Shown here: piece by piece, positions 1 to 6,242 of the stretch
Numbering within the stretch: position 1 is the stretch's first letter
Layout of the letters: every line of letters starts with the position of its first letter
NCBI GenBank assembly: GCA_903929065.1
Contig: CAIYTJ010000157.1
Location: forward strand, 1-11,030
Reading direction: 5' to 3'
Source: an uncultured Bacteroidales bacterium
Lineage (GTDB): Bacteria > Bacteroidota > Bacteroidia > Bacteroidales > Paludibacteraceae
DNA length: 11,030 bases
Program-made: the position numbers and the translations under genes
The notes under the pieces: model-generated
What the model was told of the DNA's origin: nothing
Seen by the model: only the letters and a program-made list of their open reading frames with translations
The model's database searches: none

Positions 1-1
1 C

Positions 2-289
2 GTTGCAATATTAGAAAAGTATATTTTACATTATAACTTTTATGATGTAAATCTATACTTTATACCAAATGATTTTGTAAAATCATCATTAAGCGGCTTA
101 ATTCTTTTTTTTGCACCCCCTGCATTACTAAATTATTTTTTTGTTTTCAGAAAAAAAAAGTACATAGAAATTGAACAGAAATATAAAACCTATAAAGGGA
201 ACTTATTTCTTATTTATTGTCTATCCTCATGTTTTGGTCCAATTGTTATTGGTGCATTAATTTATTGGATTGTAAAATTATTTTCATAA
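2..289 (+). CDS. Small membrane protein, 3' end only
   Basis: An open frame enters from the left edge and runs 95 codons to a TAA at 287-289. No start is visible, so the gene begins upstream of the window. The translated end has two hydrophobic segments: one around residues 31-50 (containing LILFFAPPALLNYFF) and one around residues 71-94 (containing GPIVIGALIYWIV). They are joined by a short basic, charged loop (RKKKYIEIEQKYKTYK). This suggests a small or C-terminal integral inner-membrane protein with two helices. I do not recognise the family. G+C is only about 23% by hand count, far below the genes to the right. An excellent terminator follows 53 bp downstream, which supports this as a real transcribed gene. 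The alternative is a decayed remnant of a longer gene. Confidence 0.6.
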   Translation, partial: VAILEKYILHYNFYDVNLYFIPNDFVKSSLSGLILFFAPPALLNYFFVFRKKKYIEIEQKYKTYKGNLFLIYCLSSCFGPIVIGALIYWIVKLFS

Positions 290-341
290 ACAGCTGCTTA
301 TTTAATACTCTCCCCCGAAATGTTCATAAGTTTGACAAAGC

Positions 342-378
342 AAAACAATAAATTCCCTTCTGAATTTATTGTTTTTTT
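342..378 (+). terminator. Rho-independent terminator after the membrane-protein gene
   Basis: A perfect 14-bp stem (342-355 with 362-375) encloses a 6-nt loop (CCTTCT). The right arm runs into seven consecutive T residues (372-378). The stem is AT-rich, but its length and the T run make a convincing terminator for transcription arriving from the left-edge gene. It insulates the gene at 496. Confidence 0.85.
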
Positions 379-441
379 GAGCCCCTGCACCTTGCATGGA
401 GTCTTTTTGTATTTTTATCAATAAAATCTGAAAGAAAATTA

Positions 442-449
442 TATCTTTG
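442..449 (+). promoter_or_regulatory. Bacteroidota -7 element upstream of the secreted amidotransferase-fold gene
   Basis: TATCTTTG matches the Bacteroidota consensus TAnnTTTG exactly. It lies 46 bp upstream of the ATG at 496, predicting a transcript start near 455 and a leader of about 40 nt. I see no good TTG -33 box at the usual spacing. The upstream terminator at 342-378 fits an independent promoter here. Confidence 0.55.
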
Positions 450-495
450 TCGGCTTTTCAATTGAACAGCGCACTAACCCATTTGATTTTCATTG

Positions 496-1692
496 ATGAA
501 GAAATTAAAATTACTCCTTTCGCTTGCTGTTTTACTGAGTTGTACCTCCGCATTTTCACAGATAAAAATACTTTTCGATAATACCAAGGCTGAGCAGGCG
601 GGTAATGCCGACTGGGTAATTAGCAATTCGAGCAGTCCCGTTCAGGTGCCGACACCTTCGCAATCGCTTATCACAAGCTCCACACCGGAGACTTACTGGT
701 CGGGTGCGCTTTCGGCATGGGGTGTCGACTGCGTGAAAAAGGGTTATTATGTAGAAACTTTGCCGGCAAGCGGTAGCATCACGTACGGTTCAAGCTCAAA
801 CGCGCAGGATTTGTCGAAATACCAGGTGTTTATTGTTTGCGAACCGAATACCCAGTTTACCGCTACCGAAAAAACCGCGCTTATGAATTTTGTGAAGAAT
901 GGCGGCGGGCTGTTTATGATTTCCGATCATACCGTTTCCGACCGGAATGGTGATGGATGGGATTCGCCGGCCATCTGGAATGATTTTCTAACCACTAACA
1001 GCGTTCAGGCCAATCCGTTTGGAATATCATTTGATTTAGCCAACATTTCGCTTACGTCAACAAACCTGGCAACGATAGCCAATGACTCTATTTTAAACGG
1101 TGCCATGGGACCATGTGCTAAGGTTATGTGGAGCAACGGTACCACCATGACGCTCGATAAAACAAAAAATCCTACTGCCGTGGGCTATGTATTTAATACC
1201 GGCGCCTCTACTACCGGCTCAACCGGGGTGATGTTTGCAACTGCCAAATACGGCAACGGCAAAGTGGCGGCAATAGGTGACAGTTCACCGAGCGATGACG
1301 GAACAGGCGGAAGCGGGAATTCGCTCTATAACGGATACACCGGCGATGTAGGTGTAAATCATCAGAACATTTTGATGAATGCCACCATTTGGCTGGCAAC
1401 ACATAAACCAAAAGTGTTGTCGGCAGTGAATGCGGTGGAAACATTCGGGCTGAACGTTTATCCGAACCCGGTAACCACCGGACAACTTACCGTGGATTAT
1501 ACCTCTACCCTACCCGTAAAAGCACAGATACTGGACTTAACCGGAAAAACGATACAATCAGTGGATTTGGCGTCAGATTCGTCCGGAAAACAAATCGTAG
1601 ATGTGAGAGGCATCCGCTCTGGAGCTTACCTGTGCCGCATTACTAATGGTTCAGCTTTTGAAACAAGGCTGGTGGTGATTACTAACAGGTAA
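496..1692 (+). CDS. Secreted protein with class I glutamine-amidotransferase-like fold and T9SS type A sorting domain
   Basis: This is a 398-residue protein. Residues 1-21 form a signal peptide (MKKLKLLL, hydrophobic core, then SAFS|Q). Residues 23-303 look like a GATase1/ThuA/DUF4350-like alpha-beta domain. It begins with a short strand (IKILFDNTKAEQAGNADW), has a conserved VFIVCEPN strand-turn (Cys115), a glycine-rich NGGGLFMISDHT stretch (about 135-146), and a GDSSPSDDGTG segment (261-271). The DRNGDGWD run at 149-156 resembles a DxNxDG calcium loop. Residues about 315-398 are a T9SS type A sorting domain with the usual VYPNP opening, LDLTGK turn and SGAYLCRI strand, so the protein is probably moved by SprA/PorU and anchored or released at the surface. 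ATG 496 is preferred over a TTG three bases upstream. No Shine-Dalgarno is seen. The enzymatic role is unknown: the fold and the sorting domain are recognised, the substrate is not. Confidence 0.85.
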   Translation: MKKLKLLLSLAVLLSCTSAFSQIKILFDNTKAEQAGNADWVISNSSSPVQVPTPSQSLITSSTPETYWSGALSAWGVDCVKKGYYVETLPASGSITYGSSSNAQDLSKYQVFIVCEPNTQFTATEKTALMNFVKNGGGLFMISDHTVSDRNGDGWDSPAIWNDFLTTNSVQANPFGISFDLANISLTSTNLATIANDSILNGAMGPCAKVMWSNGTTMTLDKTKNPTAVGYVFNTGASTTGSTGVMFATAKYGNGKVAAIGDSSPSDDGTGGSGNSLYNGYTGDVGVNHQNILMNATIWLATHKPKVLSAVNAVETFGLNVYPNPVTTGQLTVDYTSTLPVKAQILDLTGKTIQSVDLASDSSGKQIVDVRGIRSGAYLCRITNGSAFETRLVVITNR

Positions 1693-1717
1693 ATTCAAAC
1701 AAATTCATAAACAAACA

Positions 1718-1750
1718 ATTGAGGGCATCGCTTTAAGCGATACCCTCAAT
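1718..1750. terminator. Hairpin in the convergent gap (first of two)
   Basis: An inverted repeat of about 15 bp pairs ATTGAGGG-ATCGCT with its complement, interrupted by one C/A mismatch (1726 versus 1742), around a tiny loop near 1733. It is G+C-richer than the next hairpin, which it abuts. No T run follows on the plus strand (an A run does), so alone it is a poor forward terminator. It may act as a 3'-end-stabilising stem for the gene ending at 1692, or help to stop the opposite transcript. Confidence 0.55.
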
Positions 1751-1752
1751 AA

Positions 1753-1784
1753 AAAAAGCTATTCAGTTTCCCGAATAGCTTTTT
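1753..1784. terminator. Bidirectional intrinsic terminator between convergent genes
   Basis: A perfect 12-bp stem (1753-1764 with 1773-1784) closes an 8-nt loop (AGTTTCCC). The stem has an A run on its left side (1751-1757) and a T run on its right (1780-1784), so it reads as an intrinsic terminator from either direction. It serves both the gene ending at 1692 (+) and the cold-shock-domain gene ending at 1801 (-). Confidence 0.85.
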
Positions 1785-1800
1785 CTTATTTATATCGAAT

Positions 1801-2244
1801 CTATACTTTCTTTACCCGTACGGCATTCATTCCTTTTAGTCCGCGTTCCAGTTCGAATGAAACATTATCGCCTTCTTTTACGGTTTCCAGTAGTCCTTTT
1901 ACATGGACGAAGAATTTTTCCTGCGTATCTTTTTCTTTAATGAAGCCAAAGCCTTTTGAATCGTCGAAAAAATCTATTTTACCAATTCGTTCGGTTGGCA
2001 TAACCACATCTTCGCGGCGTGCAACACCAATTTCGATGGTAGAAGCATCAATTTTTTCCCGTTTAGATAAATCCGGCGGAGTGTCGGTTATGTTTCCATA
2101 TTCATCCACATAAGCAATCATACTGTCCAAACCGCTTTCACCGCTCGACTTGCGTTCTTCTTTCTTTTGTAACTTGTCTTTTCTTTTTTTTAAACGCTTT
2201 TTTTCGTTGTCCTGTTTGTTGTAGCTGTTTTGCGATTTTGCCAT
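1801..2244 (-). CDS. Cold-shock-domain RNA-binding protein with basic N-terminal extension
   Basis: This is a 147-residue cytoplasmic protein. Residues about 85-147 form one cold-shock domain (OB fold). It carries RNP1 as KGFGFI (97-102) and RNP2 as FFVHV (111-115), with the closing strand NAVRVKKV at the end. Known family members bind single-stranded RNA or DNA and melt RNA structure. Canonical Csp proteins are about 65-70 residues, so half of this protein is extra: residues 1-35 are very rich in Lys/Arg/Glu/Gln and likely disordered or helical, followed by an acidic linker (about 36-80). Such tailed CSD proteins are common in Bacteroidota. The ATG at 2244 is supported by a -7 box about 50 bp upstream on the same strand. 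There is no strong Shine-Dalgarno. Whether it is cold-induced cannot be told. Confidence 0.9.
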   Translation of the reverse strand: MAKSQNSYNKQDNEKKRLKKRKDKLQKKEERKSSGESGLDSMIAYVDEYGNITDTPPDLSKREKIDASTIEIGVARREDVVMPTERIGKIDFFDDSKGFGFIKEKDTQEKFFVHVKGLLETVKEGDNVSFELERGLKGMNAVRVKKV

Positions 2245-2292
2245 TAATGTGTTTACTTATTTTTAATTGTGATGTTGGAATTATAACCTGCA

Positions 2293-2300
2293 CAAAGATA
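2293..2300 (-). promoter_or_regulatory. -7 element for the cold-shock-domain gene
   Basis: On the minus strand this reads TATCTTTG, an exact TAnnTTTG match and identical to the box before the gene at 496. It lies 48 bp upstream of the ATG at 2244, predicting a leader of about 40 nt. No TTG -33 box is evident at standard spacing. Confidence 0.5.
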
Positions 2301-2477
2301 CGACAATAAATCGGATTGTTTAGGTATTGTTTTATAAGTAATTACACTCAACTAATATAAAGACCCGTAAAACAAACGGGATTATGGGTTGTTAGTAGAT
2401 TTACGGTGTCAATTTAGGCCTGAAAAACGCTCTTTTTCTAACATAAGTAATAAAAATTAAAAATAATCGGTTGAAAA

Positions 2478-2510
2478 TTTGGCTTATACCAACTTGTTTT
2501 TGTTATTTTG
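2478..2510 (+). promoter_or_regulatory. Probable topA promoter (-33/-7)
   Basis: TTTG at 2478-2481 and TATTTTG at 2504-2510 are separated by 22 bp, resembling the Bacteroidota -33/-7 arrangement. The -7 box is one base short of TAnnTTTG. The following TTTTGCACC context is typical of transcript starts in this phylum. It predicts a start near 2516 and a leader of about 35 nt before ATG 2551. Confidence 0.5.
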
Positions 2511-2550
2511 CACCCGATTTCAACTAAACATTTACTTAACTAGTCGAGTT

Positions 2551-4959
2551 ATGCCTAAAAACCTTGTCATTGTAGAATCACCAGCCAAAGCGAAAACGAT
2601 CGAAAAATTTCTCGGAAAAGATTATCACGTTATGTCCAGTTTTGGTCATATCCGTGATTTGGCAGAGAAAGGAATCGGAATTGACTTCGAAAACAACTAT
2701 CAACCGCAGTATGTGGTTTCAACTGACAAGAAGAAAACAGTGGCTGAATTAAAAAAGGCTACAAAAGATGCAGAGATTGTATGGCTCGCTTCCGATGAGG
2801 ACCGCGAAGGAGAAGCTATTGCCTGGCACTTGTACGAAGAGTTGAAACTCAAAAAAGATACCACACGCCGCATTGTTTTTCACGAAATAACCAAGGACGC
2901 TATATTAAATGCTATTGAACATCCCCGCGACATTGATATCAATCTTGTGGATGCCCAACAAGCCCGCCGGGTATTGGACCGCATTGTAGGTTTTGAATTA
3001 TCGCCGGTATTGTGGCGTAAGGTTCGTCCATCCTTGTCGGCCGGTCGGGTACAATCGGTTGCAGTGCGCCTGATTGTGGAACGCGAACGCGAAATCAACC
3101 AGTTTACTGCAGAAGCCGCTTACCGTGTAAATGGTATTTTCAGTTCGGTGGATAAAAACGGAAATCCGGTAGAACTGAAAGCGGAACTTTCGCAACGTTT
3201 TGCTACAAAAGCCGAAGCAATGGCATTTCTGGAAACCTGTAAAAACGCACAATTCAGTGTTGACAATATAATTACCAAACCGGCCAAAAAATCACCGGCA
3301 CCACCGTTTACCACTTCAACACTTCAACAGGAAGCAGCCCGCAAACTGGGATATTCGGTGGCTCAAACCATGCAGATTGCCCAACGGTTGTACGAATCGG
3401 GAAAAATAACTTACATGCGTACCGACTCGGTGAATCTTTCCGATTTGGCACTTGGCACTTCAAAAGCTGAAATTATCAGCATGGCCGGCGAAAAATATGT
3501 ACATATCCGCAAGTTCACCACCAAAACCAAAGGTGCGCAGGAAGCTCACGAAGCCATTCGTCCGAGTTACATGAATGCCCACACGGTGGAAGGCTCTGCC
3601 CAGGAAAAAAGGGTTTATGAATTAATCTGGAAACGTACCATTGCCTCGCAAATGGCTGATGCCGAACTGGAAAAAACGTCTATTTATATCAGTATTTCCG
3701 GCAGTCCGCTCCAATTTGTCGCTTCGGGCGAAGTGATTGTATTCGACGGTTTTCTGAAAGTATATATGGAATCGACCGACAATGAAACGGATGCAGAAAA
3801 CGAATCGCTGCTGCCGGTAATGAAAAACGGCGAAAAGCTGACTCCTGCAGAGATTGTGGCGCAGGAACGTTTCTCCCAAAAACCGCCACGCTACGGTGAA
3901 GCAGGATTGGTTCGGAAACTTGAAGAACTCGGAATCGGCCGTCCATCCACCTACGCACCAACCATTTCGACCATTCAAAACCGGTCGTATGTAGAAAAAG
4001 GCGATCGCCCGGCAGAAAAACGGGATTACAACGTGTTGAAATTGAAAGCCGGAAAAATTACCGATAAAATAAAAGAAGAAAATACCGGTGCCGAGAAATC
4101 GAAACTGTTCCCGACTGATATAGGTCTGGTGGTAAACGATTTTTTGAATGAATATTTTCCAACTATCCTGAATTATAATTTCACGGCTGATGTGGAAAAA
4201 GAATTCGACAACATTGCTGACGGTGATATTAAATGGACGGATTCTATTGATAAATTCTATAAAACATTCCATCCGATTGTTGAAGATACGATGAAAAACT
4301 CCGAACGCCAGGTAGGCGAACGGGTGTTGGGCGCTGACCCGACCAGTGGCCGCCAGCTTTCGGTGAAAATTGGAAAATATGGTCCGTTGGCTCAAATCGG
4401 AACAGCGGAAGAAGAGGAAAAACCGGTTTTTGCATCGCTTCTCAAGTCACAATCTATTGAAAGTATCACGCTGGAAGAAGCGTTGGAATTATTCAAACTT
4501 CCACGCCAGATTGGCGAATATGAAGGCAAGGTAATGACCGTTGCCATTGGTCGTTTCGGACCTTATATCCGCCATGATGCAGCGTTTTATTCATTGCCAA
4601 AAACGGATGATCCGATGGAAGTTACCACAGATCGTGCTATTGAAATCATTGAAGAAAAACGCGAAACAGAGAAAAACCGGTTGATTCAAACATTGGGAGA
4701 AAATGGCGAGATTCAGGTGCTGAACGGTCGTTTCGGACCCTATTTCACCTGCGACAATGTAAATTATAAGATATTCCCGAAAGGAACCGACCCTGCAACT
4801 TTGACGTTGGAACGTTGCCGCGAATTAATGGCCGCCCAACCCGATGCCGGTGCCAAAAAGAAACCATTCGGACGAAAAACAGCTGCTGCAAAACCAGCGA
4901 AAACTGAAGCGAAACCGAAAGCGAAGGTTAAGGCAAAGGCGAAACCTAAGAAAAAGTAA
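2551..4959 (+). CDS. topA: DNA topoisomerase I (type IA)
   Basis: This 802-residue enzyme relaxes negative supercoils by cutting one strand and passing the other through. The TOPRIM domain (about 3-115) shows VIVESPAKAKT with Glu9 and the metal-binding DEDRE triad Asp82/Asp84/Glu86. The catalytic core (about 130-585) has LSAGRVQSVAVR (162-173), the active tyrosine in ITYMRTDS (Tyr288, with Arg290), HEAIRP (333-338) and GIGRPSTYA (461-469). Residues about 590-765 carry three C-terminal repeats marked by GKYGP, GRFGPY and GRFGPY. The Cys4 zinc fingers of E. coli TopA are absent. The last ~35 residues are a Lys/Ala tail, likely DNA-binding. The frame stays open upstream to a TTG at 2479, but that codon lies inside the predicted promoter and the family starts at MPKNLVIVE, so ATG 2551 is chosen. 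No terminator separates it from the next gene. Confidence 0.98.
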   Translation: MPKNLVIVESPAKAKTIEKFLGKDYHVMSSFGHIRDLAEKGIGIDFENNYQPQYVVSTDKKKTVAELKKATKDAEIVWLASDEDREGEAIAWHLYEELKLKKDTTRRIVFHEITKDAILNAIEHPRDIDINLVDAQQARRVLDRIVGFELSPVLWRKVRPSLSAGRVQSVAVRLIVEREREINQFTAEAAYRVNGIFSSVDKNGNPVELKAELSQRFATKAEAMAFLETCKNAQFSVDNIITKPAKKSPAPPFTTSTLQQEAARKLGYSVAQTMQIAQRLYESGKITYMRTDSVNLSDLALGTSKAEIISMAGEKYVHIRKFTTKTKGAQEAHEAIRPSYMNAHTVEGSAQEKRVYELIWKRTIASQMADAELEKTSIYISISGSPLQFVASGEVIVFDGFLKVYMESTDNETDAENESLLPVMKNGEKLTPAEIVAQERFSQKPPRYGEAGLVRKLEELGIGRPSTYAPTISTIQNRSYVEKGDRPAEKRDYNVLKLKAGKITDKIKEENTGAEKSKLFPTDIGLVVNDFLNEYFPTILNYNFTADVEKEFDNIADGDIKWTDSIDKFYKTFHPIVEDTMKNSERQVGERVLGADPTSGRQLSVKIGKYGPLAQIGTAEEEEKPVFASLLKSQSIESITLEEALELFKLPRQIGEYEGKVMTVAIGRFGPYIRHDAAFYSLPKTDDPMEVTTDRAIEIIEEKRETEKNRLIQTLGENGEIQVLNGRFGPYFTCDNVNYKIFPKGTDPATLTLERCRELMAAQPDAGAKKKPFGRKTAAAKPAKTEAKPKAKVKAKAKPKKK

Positions 4960-5023
4960 TTAATTCATTAGTTCATTGTTTAGTTGGTTTTTAAAGACAA
5001 ATGCCGAACATGAAACATGTAAT

Positions 5024-5030
5024 AAAGGAA
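5024..5030 (+). promoter_or_regulatory. Shine-Dalgarno-like site deciding the start at 5034
   Basis: AAAGGAA sits a few bases before ATG 5034 and downstream of the two alternative ATGs (5001, 5010). It favours the shorter product that begins directly with a signal peptide. Confidence 0.55.
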
Positions 5031-5033
5031 ATT

Positions 5034-6074
5034 ATGAAAAAGCTTTTTTATTTATCAACATTGCTGGTTTTTAGCTTAATGGCTAAATCACAGAATACAT
5101 TTTCACTAACCGAAGGTGAACCGGCACTGATTTATTCTTTACCAAAAACAGAATTTTGTATCGAAATAGAAACTGAAAAAACAGTTCAAAAACCGGGTGT
5201 TTTCTATCGCTATTCCGAACGTTACCTGGCAACAAATAAGGTAATTACTGAGGGAAAAACCACTTACCGGCTGAAAAGCATAAACGTAAAAACACGTGCC
5301 ATTGCCGATGCAAACAGAACATATTCATTCTCACCAAGCACTTCACTTCAAACCAGCCGTTTGTCGGTTAACTCACAAGGAATTTTATGTGGGGTAAATG
5401 TTGTTTGCGAACCAGAAAAAACTGCAAATCCGACGATTGAAATACCGGTTAAAGACATTACTAAACCGGATGCTTTGCTCCCACTTGGTGAAGAATATAT
5501 GATGGCTGGTTCGGAAGCAAAACTGGCTGAAGGCGTTGCCAAACAGATTTACCGCGTTCGCGAAAGCAGACTTGGTTTACTTACTGCCGATACAGATAAA
5601 CTTCCGGCGGATGGCGAATCATTTAAAACAATGCTGGATGGACTGAACAAAATGGAAAGGGATTTAACTGAACTTTTTGTTGGGAAAGCAACCGTTGAAA
5701 CTCAGTCACAAACCATCAACATCATTCCAACTGCAGCTTTAAATAATCAGGTTTTGTTTCGGTTATCCGCATTTAAAGGTATCGTGGCTGCCGACGATTT
5801 AAGTGGTGTGCCTTTTTATATCAACATAATTCCTGCAAATACTACTTCAGTACCTGCAGACCCAAAATTAAAATTCGAAAAAAGTGTCCTTTTCTATGTC
5901 TTGCCGGCTTCAACACAGCTTTCAATCGGTGATGGAATAAATACGCTGTACAGCGATGACTTCTTAGTTCCTCAATTTGGAAAAACCGTTCCGCTGCCCG
6001 AAAGTTTATTCAAACAACAACATATCAAAGTACGAATTGACTCTCAAACCGGACGGTTGTTGAGTATTGAATAG
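5034..6074 (+). CDS. DUF4831-family exported protein
   Basis: This 346-residue protein begins with a signal peptide (MKKLFYLSTLLVFSLMAKSQ), so it acts in the periplasm or outer envelope. The mature part fits my recollection of the Bacteroidales DUF4831 family: an early YSLPKTEFCIEIE strand, then GVFYRYSERYLATNKVI, and a long mixed alpha/beta body with no catalytic signature I can name. Its function is not established. In-frame ATGs also occur at 5001 and 5010, but 5034 is preferred: it gives a clean signal peptide and is preceded at 4-nt spacing by AAAGGAA (5024-5030), a rare recognisable Shine-Dalgarno here. It lies 74 bp after topA with no terminator or -7 box between, so the two are probably co-transcribed. 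A strong terminator follows. Confidence 0.85.
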   Translation: MKKLFYLSTLLVFSLMAKSQNTFSLTEGEPALIYSLPKTEFCIEIETEKTVQKPGVFYRYSERYLATNKVITEGKTTYRLKSINVKTRAIADANRTYSFSPSTSLQTSRLSVNSQGILCGVNVVCEPEKTANPTIEIPVKDITKPDALLPLGEEYMMAGSEAKLAEGVAKQIYRVRESRLGLLTADTDKLPADGESFKTMLDGLNKMERDLTELFVGKATVETQSQTINIIPTAALNNQVLFRLSAFKGIVAADDLSGVPFYINIIPANTTSVPADPKLKFEKSVLFYVLPASTQLSIGDGINTLYSDDFLVPQFGKTVPLPESLFKQQHIKVRIDSQTGRLLSIE

Positions 6075-6093
6075 CTATTTTTAATCGTATTTG

Positions 6094-6133
6094 AAAAAGC
6101 GTTATCCTGCAAATCAGTTATAACGCTTTTTTT
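6094..6133 (+). terminator. Rho-independent terminator after the DUF4831 gene
   Basis: A perfect 12-bp stem (6094-6105 with 6120-6131), built on AGCGTTAT/ATAACGCT, has a 14-nt loop. It is followed by, and overlaps, a run of seven T residues (6127-6133). It lies 20 bp after the stop codon, ends the presumed topA-DUF4831 transcript, and separates it from the pectinesterase gene. The five A residues on the left arm could also let it work leftward. Confidence 0.85.
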
Positions 6134-6202
6134 ATTTAATATTTCCGTTGAATTATCCACCAAAAACGGTAATATATGCACATGTATTTTTTATATCTGT
6201 TC

Positions 6203-6210
6203 TATTTTTG
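6203..6210 (+). promoter_or_regulatory. -7 element for the pectinesterase gene
   Basis: TATTTTTG is an exact TAnnTTTG match, 32 bp upstream of ATG 6243. It predicts a short leader of about 25 nt. A -33 TTG is not apparent. Together with the terminator at 6094-6133 it argues for independent transcription. Confidence 0.6.
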
Positions 6211-6242
6211 CATGGTATTACTCATCATAAAATCTAATCGTT

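Larger units (their letters stand above)
2245..2550. other. Divergent intergenic region between the CSD gene and topA
   Basis: These 306 bp have no convincing open reading frame and are AT-rich. They hold the leftward -7 box (2293-2300) and a rightward promoter-like pair (2478-2510). In between is a small inverted repeat, CCCGT (2364-2368) with ACGGG (2376-2380). Part of its left arm (2365-2371) can instead pair with 2400-2406. The stem lies upstream of both predicted transcript starts, so it may be a DNA-level site or chance. I see nothing else in this stretch. Confidence 0.5.

Noticed and set aside
3622..4395. Long minus-strand open frame (257 codons) opposite topA
   Set aside because: It lies entirely within the well-supported topA gene, has no family resemblance, and is best explained by topA codon structure.
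4860..4956. Low-complexity A/G-rich repeat at the end of topA
   Set aside because: It is simply the coding sequence of the Lys/Ala/Pro tail common at the C-terminus of bacterial TopA proteins, not a tandem-repeat element or frameshift.
834..5412. Similar TTGTTTGCGAACC strings near 834 and 5401
   Set aside because: Both are in coding sequence for a VCEP peptide in two unrelated proteins; the match is short and probably coincidental rather than a dispersed repeat.
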